Positions 16,346 to 24,762 of a DNA stretch of 64,000 bases are shown in pieces. Numbering within the stretch: position 1 is the first letter of the stretch; the number at the start of each line of letters is the position of its first letter. Under the pieces are notes generated by a model. It ran no database searches. It saw only the letters and a list, made by a program, of their open reading frames with translations, and was not told the origin of the DNA. Origin of the DNA: Nitrospirillum iridis (GTDB lineage Bacteria; Pseudomonadota; Alphaproteobacteria; Azospirillales; Azospirillaceae); assembly GCF_014205765.1 (NCBI RefSeq), contig NZ_JACIIZ010000012.1:62001-126000 (forward strand). The letters run 5' to 3'. A program made the translations under genes and the position numbers.

Positions 16346-18148
16346 TCAGCCGAAGGTGAAGGCGTAGACGCGGGCGCCGGGGTCCAGGAACTCGATCTCG
16401 AAGGTCCGGTCGGCCACCGGGCCGCCCTGGCGCACCAGTTGGTAAAGGCGGGCGGCGTGCACGGTGCCGGCACCATCGGCATCGGTGTCGGTGCCGTGGT
16501 CGGCCCCGGGAGCGGCGCCGTCGATGCGCACCCGGAAGCGGACGGGCTGGCCATCTGCGCCGGGTGCCAGCACCAGGTGCAGGTCGCGGGCGTGGAAGCG
16601 ATAGACGAGGCGGGCCTGCGCCCGGCTGGCCGTCGCGTATTCCGCCCCGACCATCCAGTCGCCGGCCAGGGTCCAGCGGTTCAGCCCCAGGCTGGCGACC
16701 GGCCGATAGCGCGCGGCAGCGTCGGGGACGAGGCTGTCGGGGCCGGCGTACCGCTGCCCCTGGGCATAGCCGACATAGGTCTCGGGCGAGGCCAGATGGG
16801 CGACGTCGGGCGCCGTCTGCGTGCCCTCCGCCGTCAGGGGCGGCACAGGGCCGGCCGCGGCTTGGGATGGCGGAACACCGACGGCCTTGGCGTCGGCGAG
16901 AGCCGACCGGATGGCGCGCTCCGTCTGGTCGAAGTCGCCCTCGCCCAACGACTGATAGCGGACACGACCATCGGCACCGATGAGGTAGACTGCGGGCCAG
17001 CCCTGGTTGTCAAAGGCGCGCCAGACACGAAAGTCGCTGTCCACCGCCACGGGATAGCCGACGCCCAGGGCGGTCACGGCCTTGGCCACGTTGGCGGGAT
17101 CCCGCTCGAAGGCGAATTCCGGGGTGTGGACGCCCACCACCACCAGGCCCTGGTCCCGGTATTGCGCCGCCCAGTTGCGGATATGGGGCAGCGTGCGCAG
17201 GCAGTTGATGCAGGAATAGGTCCAGAAGTTGACCAGGACCACCCGGCCGCGCACATCGTCCGGCGTCAGCCCGGTCGTGTTGATCCAGGAGCCGGCCCTC
17301 AACACCCCGGCCAGCGGGCCAGTCAAGGACGGCTGGGTGGCTGGCGGTGTGGCGGCGTGGGCAACGCCCGACGGAAGGGCGCCCAGCGCCCTGATCAGGG
17401 CGCGCTCCACCGACTCGGTCGACAGCAACGGCGCGCCCAGGAACAAACGGGTGTCCAGCCCGACAGCGCTGGCCAACGCGGTCGCCAACACTGCTCCACC
17501 CAGCACCTGGCGGGCGGCGTCCACCCAGCGGGCACCCCGCGGAAGGGTGGCCGCCAGGCGGGTGCCGCCAGCCATGACGACCGCCAGCGGCGTGGCGGCA
17601 CCCAAGGCATAGACGAACAGCAGCAGCGTGGTGTCCAGCCCCGGCCCGCGCAGGGCGGCCCCGGTCAGGATCAGGCCCAGCACCGGGCCGGCGCAGGGTG
17701 CCCACACCAGGCCCGTGGCCAGCCCCAGCAACAGCGAGGCCGCCACCGTCCGCTCCGATCCCCCCTCCGCTCCGCCCTGGAGGCGGGTGGCGAAATGGCC
17801 GCCGGCCGCCACCAGGGGGGCCGTCAGACGGTTGGCCAGCGCCGGCCAGATCGTCGCCAGCCCGAACAGCGCCAGCAGGGTCAGGCCAACCCCGCGGCCG
17901 TACCGGTTGGCGGCCACCGCCCAGCCACCAGCGGCCGCCAAGCTGGCGGTGGCAGCGAAGGCCGCCACCAGGCCCAGCAGCAGGGGCAGGGCCCGATGGC
18001 GGAAGGATTGCCCCGGCCGGCCGGCCACCATGGGCGCGATCACGATGGGCAGCAGGGGCAGGATGCAGGGGGCGGCGATGGTCAGCACGCCCGCCAGATA
18101 CGCCAGGATCAAGGATGCCACGATAACCGTCCGGGTTGGTGGGGCCAC
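16346..18148 (-). CDS. dipZ: DipZ-type thiol-disulfide protein (CcdA + thioredoxin + C-terminal domain)
   Basis: 600-aa three-part redox membrane protein. Residues 1-235 form a CcdA/DsbD-beta-like membrane domain with paired cysteines in TIAAPCILPL (C28) and GLVWAPCAGP (C152). Residues 290-430 form a TlpA/thioredoxin-like domain with FWTYSCINCLR (C313, C316). Residues 460-600 form a jelly-roll-like domain ending in VYAFTFG, as in mycobacterial DipZ. It should move electrons from the cytoplasm to periplasmic disulfides or peroxides. The GTG start lacks a clear ribosome site, and an in-frame GTG nine codons later is an alternative. It is divergent from the OhrR-like regulator, which probably controls it. 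Confidence 0.92.
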   Translation of the reverse strand: MAPPTRTVIVASLILAYLAGVLTIAAPCILPLLPIVIAPMVAGRPGQSFRHRALPLLLGLVAAFAATASLAAAGGWAVAANRYGRGVGLTLLALFGLATIWPALANRLTAPLVAAGGHFATRLQGGAEGGSERTVAASLLLGLATGLVWAPCAGPVLGLILTGAALRGPGLDTTLLLFVYALGAATPLAVVMAGGTRLAATLPRGARWVDAARQVLGGAVLATALASAVGLDTRLFLGAPLLSTESVERALIRALGALPSGVAHAATPPATQPSLTGPLAGVLRAGSWINTTGLTPDDVRGRVVLVNFWTYSCINCLRTLPHIRNWAAQYRDQGLVVVGVHTPEFAFERDPANVAKAVTALGVGYPVAVDSDFRVWRAFDNQGWPAVYLIGADGRVRYQSLGEGDFDQTERAIRSALADAKAVGVPPSQAAAGPVPPLTAEGTQTAPDVAHLASPETYVGYAQGQRYAGPDSLVPDAAARYRPVASLGLNRWTLAGDWMVGAEYATASRAQARLVYRFHARDLHLVLAPGADGQPVRFRVRIDGAAPGADHGTDTDADGAGTVHAARLYQLVRQGGPVADRTFEIEFLDPGARVYAFTFG

Positions 18149-18176
18149 GGGATGTTATTAAGATCGTATACGCTTT

Positions 18177-18190
18177 AATCGAACACGATT
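18177..18190. promoter_or_regulatory. Inverted repeat, candidate MarR/OhrR operator 1
   Basis: AATCG-AACA-CGATT, perfect 5-bp arms, about 30 nt upstream of the dipZ GTG. It shares half-sites with the second repeat at 18224. Assignment to the adjacent MarR-type regulator is inference from position and repeated half-sites. Confidence 0.5.
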
Positions 18191-18223
18191 CATATAGATC
18201 CACCCCTCCAAAACGTCAATCCA

Positions 18224-18234
18224 CGATTTAATCG
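18224..18234. promoter_or_regulatory. Inverted repeat, candidate MarR/OhrR operator 2
   Basis: CGATT-T-AATCG, the same half-sites in inverted order, in the dipZ/marR intergenic region 54 nt upstream of the regulator start. AT-rich palindromes like this are usual MarR-family targets. Confidence 0.5.
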
Positions 18235-18287
18235 CATCCGTGGTATATGAGCGGAAGCCATCGACGCCCCGTCCGGAAAGGCCGCCC

Positions 18288-18770
18288 ATGACCCCGCCCA
18301 CCGCCCCCACCGCCCCGCCCACAGAACCTGCGGCACCTTTGCCCAAGCTGGCGGATTTCCTCTGCTTCGCCATCTATTCCGCCAACCTGGCCTATGGCAG
18401 GGCCTATAAATCCATCCTGGATGAGCTGGGCGTCACCTATACTCAATGGATCGCCATCGTCGCCCTGTGGGAACAGGACGACCAGACGGTCAGCGGCCTG
18501 GGCGAAAAGCTTTTCCTGGAATCGAACACCCTGACCCCCATCCTGAAAAAGCTGGAAACGTTGGGCTATCTGCAACGCCGGCGCGACACCGCCGACGAAC
18601 GGCAGGTGCGGGTAAGCCTGACCGAAGCCGGCCGGCGGCTGCGGGAGAAGGGCGCGCAACGCACCCTGGTCAAGGCCAGCGGCCTGGCGCCGGAGGAGTT
18701 CCGGATGATCCAGAAGACGGTCAGCCGCCTGCGTGACAGCCTGCTGGCTCACGCCGAAAGCGGGAAATGA
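18288..18770 (+). CDS. MarR-family regulator, OhrR-like
   Basis: 160-aa winged-helix repressor. After a Pro/Thr-rich leader of about 20 residues, the sequence LADFLCFAIYSANLAYGRAY matches the OhrR N-terminus, with its peroxide-sensing Cys in LCF. The following LGVTYTQWIAIVALWEQD, the recognition-helix region LFLESNTLTPILKKLE and the wing RDTADERQVRV are also family-like. It probably senses organic hydroperoxide or disulfide stress and represses the divergent dipZ through the inverted repeats between them. The ATG at 18288 has GGAAAGG about 8 nt upstream. It is convergent with tetA, 16 nt between stops. Confidence 0.9.
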   Translation: MTPPTAPTAPPTEPAAPLPKLADFLCFAIYSANLAYGRAYKSILDELGVTYTQWIAIVALWEQDDQTVSGLGEKLFLESNTLTPILKKLETLGYLQRRRDTADERQVRVSLTEAGRRLREKGAQRTLVKASGLAPEEFRMIQKTVSRLRDSLLAHAESGK

Positions 18771-18786
18771 GCTTGCCCCGCCGCCC

Positions 18787-19986
18787 TCAGGCACTAGGCG
18801 CGGTCGGAGCCGCCAACGCCCGCCGGCTGGGCAGCAGGGGCACGGCGATGAAATAGGCCAGCACGCCCAGGAGCCAGACAGCACCCGGCCAGCTGGCGCG
18901 CGTGGCGCCGTACACCGCGGTGAAGGCCAGCGGGCCGCAGATGCCCACCAGGCTGGTCAGCGCCGCCAGCGTACCCTGCAGCTCCCCCTGCCGGTCCTGG
19001 CCGACGCGGAAGGACATCAGCGCCTGCAGCGCCGGTCCCGCGATGCCACCCAGGGCCAACAGCGGCGTGAGGAGGAAAACGGTGAGCCCCTGGGTGGCGA
19101 AAGCCATGGCGATATAAGCCACGCCATCGGCCAAAGCCGCGATGATGAAGGCGCCCCGCTCGCCCACGCGGCGGATCAGCGGCGCCGTCACCAGGGACTG
19201 GGCCAGCGCGTGCAGGAAACCGAAGCCCGCGAGCGACCAACCCACCAGGGCGGCGTCCCAGGCGAAACGGTCCTCGCCGTTCAACACCCAGAGCGAGGCC
19301 GCCAGCTCACCGGCCGCCTCCGCCAGGACATAGACCACCATCAGCCGGGCCAACAGGGGCACGGCGGCCGCCCAGCGCAGGGAGGAGAAAGCGTTCAAGG
19401 CGCCCAGCGTGATGGGCTTGCGCCCCGCCGAGGCAGGCCGCGACTCGGGCAGCACCATTAGCGCCAGCAGGAAATTCAGGGCGTTCAGGCCGGCCGCCAG
19501 CAGAAAGGGCGTCCGCAGCGAGATCATGCCCAGCAGCCCGCCCAGCGCGGGGCCGGCGATGAAGCCGATGCCGAAGCAGGCGCTCATCCGCCCATACTGC
19601 TTGGCGCGTCCCTCCTCGTCCGTCGTGTCGGAGATGTAGGCGGTGATGACGGCCATGTTGGCGCCGGTGACCCCGGCCAGGATGCGCCCGACCACCACCA
19701 CCCACAGGCTGGGCGACCAGGACATGGCCAGATAGTCCACCGCCCCGCCGGCCAGCGACAGCAGCAGGATGGGCCGGCGGCCGTAGCGGTCGCTGAGCGC
19801 CCCCAGGACGGGGGCGCAGAAGAACTGCATCAGCGCATAGGCCGCCAGCAGCAGGCCGTAGAGGAAGGCGACATCCTCCGCGCCCGCCAGTTCGCGCAGC
19901 AGCCCCGGCAGGATGGGCATGACGATGCCGATGCCCACGGCGTCCAGCGTGGTGGCGGCGAAAATGACGTAGAGCGCGTTGCGCAT
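18787..19986 (-). CDS. tetA: Tetracycline efflux MFS transporter TetA-type
   Basis: 399-aa drug/proton antiporter with about 12 membrane helices. It has the MFS motif A loop as GALSDRYGRRP between helices 2 and 3 and motif C features in helix 5 (GPALGGLLG). TetA-like elements include TLDAVGIGIVMPILPGLLRE at the N-terminus and YISDTTDEEGRAKQYG. It is divergent from tetR across two near-canonical tet operators, which makes tetracycline the likely inducer and substrate. No mobile element or composition shift is seen around it, so it looks resident. Confidence 0.92.
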   Translation of the reverse strand: MRNALYVIFAATTLDAVGIGIVMPILPGLLRELAGAEDVAFLYGLLLAAYALMQFFCAPVLGALSDRYGRRPILLLSLAGGAVDYLAMSWSPSLWVVVVGRILAGVTGANMAVITAYISDTTDEEGRAKQYGRMSACFGIGFIAGPALGGLLGMISLRTPFLLAAGLNALNFLLALMVLPESRPASAGRKPITLGALNAFSSLRWAAAVPLLARLMVVYVLAEAAGELAASLWVLNGEDRFAWDAALVGWSLAGFGFLHALAQSLVTAPLIRRVGERGAFIIAALADGVAYIAMAFATQGLTVFLLTPLLALGGIAGPALQALMSFRVGQDRQGELQGTLAALTSLVGICGPLAFTAVYGATRASWPGAVWLLGVLAYFIAVPLLPSRRALAAPTAPSA

Positions 19987-19993
19987 GATTGTT

Positions 19994-20010
19994 CCCTATC
20001 ACCGATAGGG
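19994..20010. promoter_or_regulatory. tet operator 1 (TetR site)
   Basis: CCCTATC-ACC-GATAGGG, perfect 7-bp arms, 8 nt upstream of the tetA start. It has the tetO core CTATCA and its complement, so bound TetR would overlap the tetA ribosome site and promoter. Confidence 0.85.
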
Positions 20011-20019
20011 TTGCATTCT

Positions 20020-20036
20020 CCCTATCAATGATAGAG
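20020..20036. promoter_or_regulatory. tet operator 2 (TetR site)
   Basis: CCCTATCAATGATAGAG, close to the classical Tn10 tetO2 sequence (TCCCTATCAGTGATAGAGA). It is 26 nt from the first operator centre to centre and 25 nt before the tetR start, so one regulator can repress both genes. Confidence 0.92.
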
Positions 20037-20060
20037 CGTCAAGCCGTAAAGGAGGACGGC

Positions 20061-20708
20061 ATGCGGCCAGAAGGAAAGCTGACCCGCGACACGGTGGTGC
20101 ACGCGGCCTTGGATTTGCTGAACGAGGTGGGGATGGACGGGCTCAGCACCCGCCTGCTGGCGGCGCGGCTGGGCGTGCAGTCGCCCACGCTGTACTGGCA
20201 TTTCCGCAACAAGCGGGCGCTGCTGGACGCCATGGCCGTGGCCATGCTGGCGAAGCACGAACACGTGACGCCCCCCCAGGATGAGACGGACTGGCGGGGC
20301 TGGTTGACCGCCAACGTCCGCAGTCTCCGCCGGGCCCTGCTGGCCTATCGCGATGGCGCCCGCGTGCATGCCGGCACCGGCCCTTCACAGGAACAGGTGC
20401 CGCTGGCGGAGGCGCAGCTGCGTCTGCTGTGCGGGCACGGCTTCGCGCCGGCGGACGCGCTGTGCATCCTGATCGCGCTGTCACGCTTCGTCGTGGGATG
20501 GGTGCTGGAGGAACAGGCGCGGGCGACGGACGCGCCGGAGCGCGCGGGCGAGGCCATGCCGCCCATGGGGGCCGAGGTGGGGGCCGAGGCGCCGCTGATG
20601 ACGGCGGCCATGGCCGACATCCTGGGGGACAGCCCTGACGCGGCGTTCGACCGGGCGCTGGGCCATTTCATCGCCGGGCTGACCCCGGCGGCACAGGCAA
20701 AGCGATAA
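20061..20708 (+). CDS. tetR: Tetracycline repressor TetR
   Basis: 215-aa repressor. The N-terminal HTH reads LTRDTVVHAALDLLNEVGMDGLSTRLLAARLGVQSPTLYWHFRNKRALLDAM (in two stretches around residues 5-55), very close to Tn10-type TetR. The C-terminal ligand domain has the family layout, with FVVGWVLEEQ near residue 158. The ATG at 20061 is preceded by AAAGGAGG, an excellent ribosome site. With tetA and two tetO sites it forms a complete tetracycline-inducible unit. Confidence 0.94.
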   Translation: MRPEGKLTRDTVVHAALDLLNEVGMDGLSTRLLAARLGVQSPTLYWHFRNKRALLDAMAVAMLAKHEHVTPPQDETDWRGWLTANVRSLRRALLAYRDGARVHAGTGPSQEQVPLAEAQLRLLCGHGFAPADALCILIALSRFVVGWVLEEQARATDAPERAGEAMPPMGAEVGAEAPLMTAAMADILGDSPDAAFDRALGHFIAGLTPAAQAKR

Positions 20709-20714
20709 TCGCAC

Positions 20715-20741
20715 CCCGGGGCGGCGCGATGCCGCCCCGGG
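20715..20741. terminator. Strong hairpin between tetR and purS stops
   Basis: CCCGGGGCGGC and GCCGCCCCGGG form perfect 11-bp arms with loop GCGAT. It sits between the convergent tetR and purS genes. There is no T-tract on either side, so termination may be weak or Rho-assisted. Confidence 0.55.
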
Positions 20742-20748
20742 CCGGGAC

Positions 20749-20988
20749 TCACACCAGTTCGATGGCGTAGTTCTCGATGACCATGTTGGCCAGCAGGCGC
20801 TGGCACATGGCCTCCACCGCCACCTTGGCCTTGGCCGGATCGGTCTCTTCCAGGTCCAGCTCGATCAGCTTGCCCTGACGGACTTCGCCCACGCCCTCGA
20901 AGCCCAGGGTCTGCAGGGCGGTGCCGATGGCCTTGCCCTGGGGATCGAGGACGCCGTGCTTCAGCGTGACGGTAACCTTGGCCTTCAT
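20749..20988 (-). CDS. purS: Phosphoribosylformylglycinamidine synthase subunit PurS
   Basis: 79-aa small subunit that bridges PurL and PurQ in FGAM synthase, the fourth step of purine synthesis. Motifs KVTVTLKHGVLDPQGKAI and GVGEVRQGKLIELDLE are characteristic, and the length is normal (about 80 aa). It lies 81 nt downstream of purC on the same strand, with a hairpin and T-run between them. purQ and purL do not follow here. Confidence 0.96.
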   Translation of the reverse strand: MKAKVTVTLKHGVLDPQGKAIGTALQTLGFEGVGEVRQGKLIELDLEETDPAKAKVAVEAMCQRLLANMVIENYAIELV

Positions 20989-21031
20989 GATCGGTGCTCT
21001 TCCTGGTTGGTTTTACGCAAACGGGGATATG

Positions 21032-21061
21032 AAAAGGCCCGGGGGCGAAACCGCCCCCGGG
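21032..21061 (-). terminator. Hairpin with T-run between purC and purS
   Basis: On the minus strand CCCGGGGGCG-GTTT-CGCCCCCGGG is followed by CC and TTTT. It falls between two genes of one pathway, so it is either a partial terminator that lowers purS relative to purC or an RNA-processing site. Confidence 0.7.
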
Positions 21062-21069
21062 ACCGCAAC

Positions 21070-21828
21070 TCACTGCATCAGCTTGGGCGCCTTGATATCG
21101 GCCGGCCCGCCCTCGGGCAGGATGCCCAGGCGGCGCGCCACTTCCTGATAGGCTTCCTCGACCTTGCCCAGATCCTGGCGGAAGCGGTCCTTGTCCAGTT
21201 TCTCGTTGGTCTTGATGTCCCACAGGCGGCAATTGTCCGGGCTGATCTCATCGGCCAGGATGATGCGCATCTCATCGTTTTCCCACAGCCGGCCGAACTC
21301 CACCTTGAAGTCCACCAGCCTCAGGCCCGTGCCCAGGAACAGGCCGGACAGGTAGTCGTTGATGCGCAGGCTGAGCGACAGCATGTCGTCCAGGTCCTGG
21401 GGGCCCGCCCAGCCGAAGGCGGTGATGTGCTCCTCCGACACCATGGGGCAGCCCAGTTCGTCGGACTTGTAATAGAACTCGATGATGGACCGAGGCAGCT
21501 GCGTGCCTTCGGGGATGCCGAAGCGCTTGCTGAGCGAGCCCGCCGCCACGTTGCGCACCACCACCTCGACCGGGATGATCTCCACCTCACGCACCAACTG
21601 CTCGCGCATGTTGAGGCGGCGGACGAAGTGGGTGGGCACACCCATCTCGCCCAGGCGGGTCATCAGGTATTCGGAGATGCGGTTGTTCAGCACGCCCTTG
21701 CCGGTGATTACGCCCTTTTTCTGCTCATGGGTCGTATCATCCTTGAAGTACTGAACCAGCGTGCCGGGCTCAGGCCCCTCAAACAGGTCTTTGGCCTTGC
21801 CTTCGTAGATCCGCCGGCGTCGAGACAT
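21070..21828 (-). CDS. purC: Phosphoribosylaminoimidazole-succinocarboxamide synthase
   Basis: SAICAR synthase, ATP-dependent coupling of CAIR with aspartate, 252 aa. The start [20 protein letters not shown] carries the nucleotide-binding signature. Further motifs are LIEFYYK-type substrate loop ([14 protein letters not shown]), KVEFGR and [13 protein letters not shown]. The ATG at 21828 fits the standard family N-terminus; upstream in-frame residues are not homologous. A good promoter lies about 100 nt upstream. purS follows. Confidence 0.97.
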   Translation of the reverse strand: MSRRRRIYEGKAKDLFEGPEPGTLVQYFKDDTTHEQKKGVITGKGVLNNRISEYLMTRLGEMGVPTHFVRRLNMREQLVREVEIIPVEVVVRNVAAGSLSKRFGIPEGTQLPRSIIEFYYKSDELGCPMVSEEHITAFGWAGPQDLDDMLSLSLRINDYLSGLFLGTGLRLVDFKVEFGRLWENDEMRIILADEISPDNCRLWDIKTNEKLDKDRFRQDLGKVEEAYQEVARRLGILPEGGPADIKAPKLMQ

Positions 21829-21923
21829 GGGATCACTTCTTTCGAACGAACGGATGCGGGCAGCATCGGGAAGACGTGCGCATAGCCGCACGCCCGCCCC
21901 CGAGGGACGGCCCTGATGGCGAG

Positions 21924-21952
21924 GATATAGCAAGCAATGGGCCCCTGTACAA
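21924..21952 (-). promoter_or_regulatory. Sigma-70-type promoter of purC
   Basis: On the minus strand TTGTAC and TATATC are separated by exactly 17 nt. It lies about 95 nt upstream of the purC ATG, downstream of the NRDE gene on the same strand. Confidence 0.65.
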
Positions 21953-21999
21953 CGACGGTGCCCCCTCGCCCCACGCCGGGCGCCCATCCGGTGACGGAA

Positions 22000-22770
22000 T
22001 TACCCCAGATCGACGTCCTGGAAAGGCACCCGGTCCGGGCGGCCGGCGGCGAAACGCCAGCGCGGCGGCACGCCGGGTCGATCCATGGCCGGCAGGGCGA
22101 TGAGCGAGCCGCTGGTGGTCTCGAAGCACCCTTTCCCTTCAAGGGGCGGGGTGACAATGCACAAGGCCTCACGCGGATCGTCGCCGGCGCCGCTGACCCG
22201 GCTGGCCAGCAGCATTTCCCATTCCGCCCAATGGTTCGTCTCCGGGTCGGGGGCCGGCGCGGCGGCGAACAGAGGCCGGTAGCGCCGGGTGCGCGGGCAA
22301 TCGGTGGCGTTCAGGCCCCGGGCGGTGATCATGGAGACACCCTCCGGGATGGGCGTCACGCGGACCCGGTCGCGCCCGGGTTCCCCCGTATGCTCCAGCA
22401 GCCAGGCGTCGCGGTTGTCGGCCAGCAGCAGGTTGAAGGGGCGGTAGGCGCGGGTGTCCAGGTCGGACAGGGCAGCGACCGGCGCGTCCGCATGGTCCAG
22501 CGCTTCCAGCACCAGTTCCCCGCGGGAGCGCTTGCCCGCCGCCGGGCCCAGCGTGCCCTCGCGGTTCAGCACGGCGGCCAGCACGCCCGTGTCGTTGAGG
22601 CCGCACCAGCTGCCGTCCGCCAGTTCGTCCTTGCCCGCCACCACCTCGGGCCGGTCGGGCCAATGGCGGGCGGGCGGCAGCCAGGGCCGGTCGTTCATCT
22701 CGTCCCGGTTGGCGGCCACGATCAGGGGCCAGGCATGGCCGGAACGGCGGAGAAGGATGACGCTGCACAT
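22000..22770 (-). CDS. NRDE family protein (TANGO2-like)
   Basis: 256 aa. It begins MCSVILLRRSG, with the conserved Cys2, followed by the family-defining ANRDE motif (residues 24-28, ANRDEMNDRPW). The WCGLNDTGVLAAVLNR and RGELVLEAL segments are also typical. The NRDE/TANGO2 family has an Ntn-hydrolase-like fold; its biochemical role is unsettled, with heme or lipid handling proposed in eukaryotes. The ATG at 22770 is chosen because it exposes Cys2. It precedes purC on the same strand. Confidence 0.9.
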   Translation of the reverse strand: MCSVILLRRSGHAWPLIVAANRDEMNDRPWLPPARHWPDRPEVVAGKDELADGSWCGLNDTGVLAAVLNREGTLGPAAGKRSRGELVLEALDHADAPVAALSDLDTRAYRPFNLLLADNRDAWLLEHTGEPGRDRVRVTPIPEGVSMITARGLNATDCPRTRRYRPLFAAAPAPDPETNHWAEWEMLLASRVSGAGDDPREALCIVTPPLEGKGCFETTSGSLIALPAMDRPGVPPRWRFAAGRPDRVPFQDVDLG

Positions 22771-22942
22771 GGGAAGGGGAAGCCATCTTGAGAGGAGTGC
22801 TGTGGGTCTCCCGGCCAGTGGTCTCAGGGCCGGGCCCCAGCGACGGAATGCCCCGGGGGATGTAGACCGGAAGCGACCGCCCGATATATAAGAACGCCGG
22901 GGGAAATCAAAACCACCCAGTGGTGCGCTTCGAGGAATAGCG

Positions 22943-23263
22943 ATGACGACCTTTGACGACCGCGAACAGGCTTTCGAGGCCAAGTTCAAGCATGACGAGG
23001 AACTGCTGTTCCGCATCTATGTCCGCCGCGCCCGCTTGGTGGGCGAGTGGGCCGCCCAACAGCTGGGCCTGACGGGCGACGAGGCTGCGGCCTACGCCAA
23101 GGAAATGGTGTCGGAAGACCTGAAGGAGCCTGGCCACCAGGACATCCTGGCCCGCATCGTGGCCGACTTCACCGCCAAGGGCGTCGACATCTCCGCCCAC
23201 CGCGTGGAGAAGGAGATGGAGCACACGCTGGAAGTCGCCCGCCAGCAGGTGATGACCGCCTGA
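22943..23263 (+). CDS. F1-ATPase inhibitor zeta subunit (DUF1476)
   Basis: 106-aa helical protein. The alphaproteobacterial zeta subunit blocks reverse (hydrolytic) rotation of F1-ATPase. Family features are the start MTTFDDREQAFEAKFKHDEEL, which contains the inhibitory N-terminal helix, then RRARLVGEWAAQQLGL and KEMVSEDLKEPGHQDIL. ATATAT-like DNA about 60 nt upstream may be its -10. The gene is single and has a strong terminator. ATP synthase genes are not in the window. Confidence 0.93.
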   Translation: MTTFDDREQAFEAKFKHDEELLFRIYVRRARLVGEWAAQQLGLTGDEAAAYAKEMVSEDLKEPGHQDILARIVADFTAKGVDISAHRVEKEMEHTLEVARQQVMTA

Positions 23264-23286
23264 TCCCCACACGGGGGCACCGGCAT

Positions 23287-23321
23287 AAAAAGGGGCGGCT
23301 CCTCGCGGGGCCGCCCCTTTT
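23287..23321 (+). terminator. Bidirectional intrinsic terminator
   Basis: AAAAGGGGCGGC pairs with GCCGCCCCTTTT across a short loop. A-run and T-run flanks let it serve the zeta-subunit gene on the plus strand and purB on the minus strand. Confidence 0.9.
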
Positions 23322-23345
23322 GTCTTTGCGCTTCGGCCGGGGAGC

Positions 23346-24641
23346 CTATTCCCCGAACACCCGCTTGAACACCGTGTCCACATGCTTGGTGTGGTATTCC
23401 AGGTCGAAGACGCCGTCGATCTGCTCGGCCGTCATGTGCTGCCCCACGTCAGCATCGGCCTTCAGCAGGGTGCGGAAGTCCTTGCCCTCCAGCCACACCG
23501 GCATGGCGTTGCGCTGCACGGCGCGGTAGGCGTCCTCGCGGCTCATGCCGGCCTGGGTCAGGGCCAGCAGGATGCGCTGGCTGTTGTGCAGGCCGCCCAG
23601 CATGTCGAGGTTGCGCTGCATGCCCTCGGGATAGACCACCAGCTTGTCGATCATGCCGGTCAGGCGGGACAGCGCGAAGTCCAGGGCGATGGTGGCGTCA
23701 GGGGCGATGACGCGCTCCACCGAGGAATGGCTGATGTCGCGCTCATGCCACAGGGTCACGTTCTCCAGCGCCGGCACCACATGGCTGCGGATCAGGCGGG
23801 ACAGGCCCGACAGGTTTTCCGACAGCACCGGGTTGCGCTTGTGCGGCATGGCCGACGAGCCCTTCTGGCCCGGGCTGAAATATTCCTCGGCCTCGCGCAC
23901 TTCGCTGCGCTGCAGGTGGCGGACTTCCGTGGCCAGGTTGTCGATGCTGGCGGCGATGACCGCCAGCACGGCGAAGTACATGGCGTGGCGGTCGCGGGGG
24001 ATGACCTGGGTGGACATGGGCTCCACCGACAGGCCCAGCTTGGCCGCCACATGCTCCTCGACCCGGGGATCGATATTGGCGAAGGTGCCGACGGCGCCGG
24101 AGATGGCGCAGGTGGCGACCTCATCCCGGGCGGCGGCCAGGCGGTCGCGCCCCCGCTTGAAGGCGGCGTAGTGGCCGGCCAGCTTCAGGCCGAAGGTCAC
24201 CGGCTCGGCATGGATGCCGTGGCTGCGACCGATGGTGGCGGTGTACTTGTGTTCCAGCGCCCGGCGCTTCAGGGCCGCCAGCAGGGCGTCCATGTCCGCC
24301 AGCAGCAGGTCGGTCGCCTCCTTCAGCTGCACCGCCAGGCAGGTGTCCAGCACGTCGCTGGAGGTCATGCCCTGATGGACGAAGCGGGCCTCGGGGCCGA
24401 CATGCTCGGCGAGGTTGGTCAGGAAGGCGATGACATCGTGCTTGGTCTCGCGCTCGATCTCATCGATGCGGGCCACGTCCCACTTGGCGCGCTCCCAGAC
24501 GGCGGCGGCGGCCTCCTTGGGGATCACGCCCAACTCGGCCTGCGCGTCGCAGGCGTGGGCCTCGATCTCGAACCAGATCCGGAACCGGTTCTCCGGTTCC
24601 CAAATCTTGACCATCTGGGGGCGGCTATAGCGCGGAATCAT
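23346..24641 (-). CDS. purB: Adenylosuccinate lyase
   Basis: Catalyses two fumarate-releasing steps, SAICAR to AICAR and adenylosuccinate to AMP; 431 aa. The fumarase/aspartase signature GSSAMPHKRNP is at residues 261-271 on the mobile catalytic loop. TSSD at 93-96 and GRSHGIHAEP at 138-147 (catalytic His141) are intact. The ATG at 24641 gives the standard N-terminus MIPRYSRPQMVKIWEPE. It is functionally linked to purC and purS nearby but not in the same operon. Confidence 0.97.
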   Translation of the reverse strand: MIPRYSRPQMVKIWEPENRFRIWFEIEAHACDAQAELGVIPKEAAAAVWERAKWDVARIDEIERETKHDVIAFLTNLAEHVGPEARFVHQGMTSSDVLDTCLAVQLKEATDLLLADMDALLAALKRRALEHKYTATIGRSHGIHAEPVTFGLKLAGHYAAFKRGRDRLAAARDEVATCAISGAVGTFANIDPRVEEHVAAKLGLSVEPMSTQVIPRDRHAMYFAVLAVIAASIDNLATEVRHLQRSEVREAEEYFSPGQKGSSAMPHKRNPVLSENLSGLSRLIRSHVVPALENVTLWHERDISHSSVERVIAPDATIALDFALSRLTGMIDKLVVYPEGMQRNLDMLGGLHNSQRILLALTQAGMSREDAYRAVQRNAMPVWLEGKDFRTLLKADADVGQHMTAEQIDGVFDLEYHTKHVDTVFKRVFGE

Positions 24642-24762
24642 GGGGCGGCGCCTCGGTAAAGGGGGTGCTGATGGCGCCGGACCATACGGGGGGCGGGCAG
24701 CCTTGACCAGTGCAAGGGGCGCAAGGGCAGGGTGCTGAGGCCGGCCATGGGCCGGCCGCCCG

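Noticed and set aside
15962-18178. Long open frame antisense to dipZ
   Set aside because: Low-complexity composition and complete overlap with an unmistakable DipZ gene.
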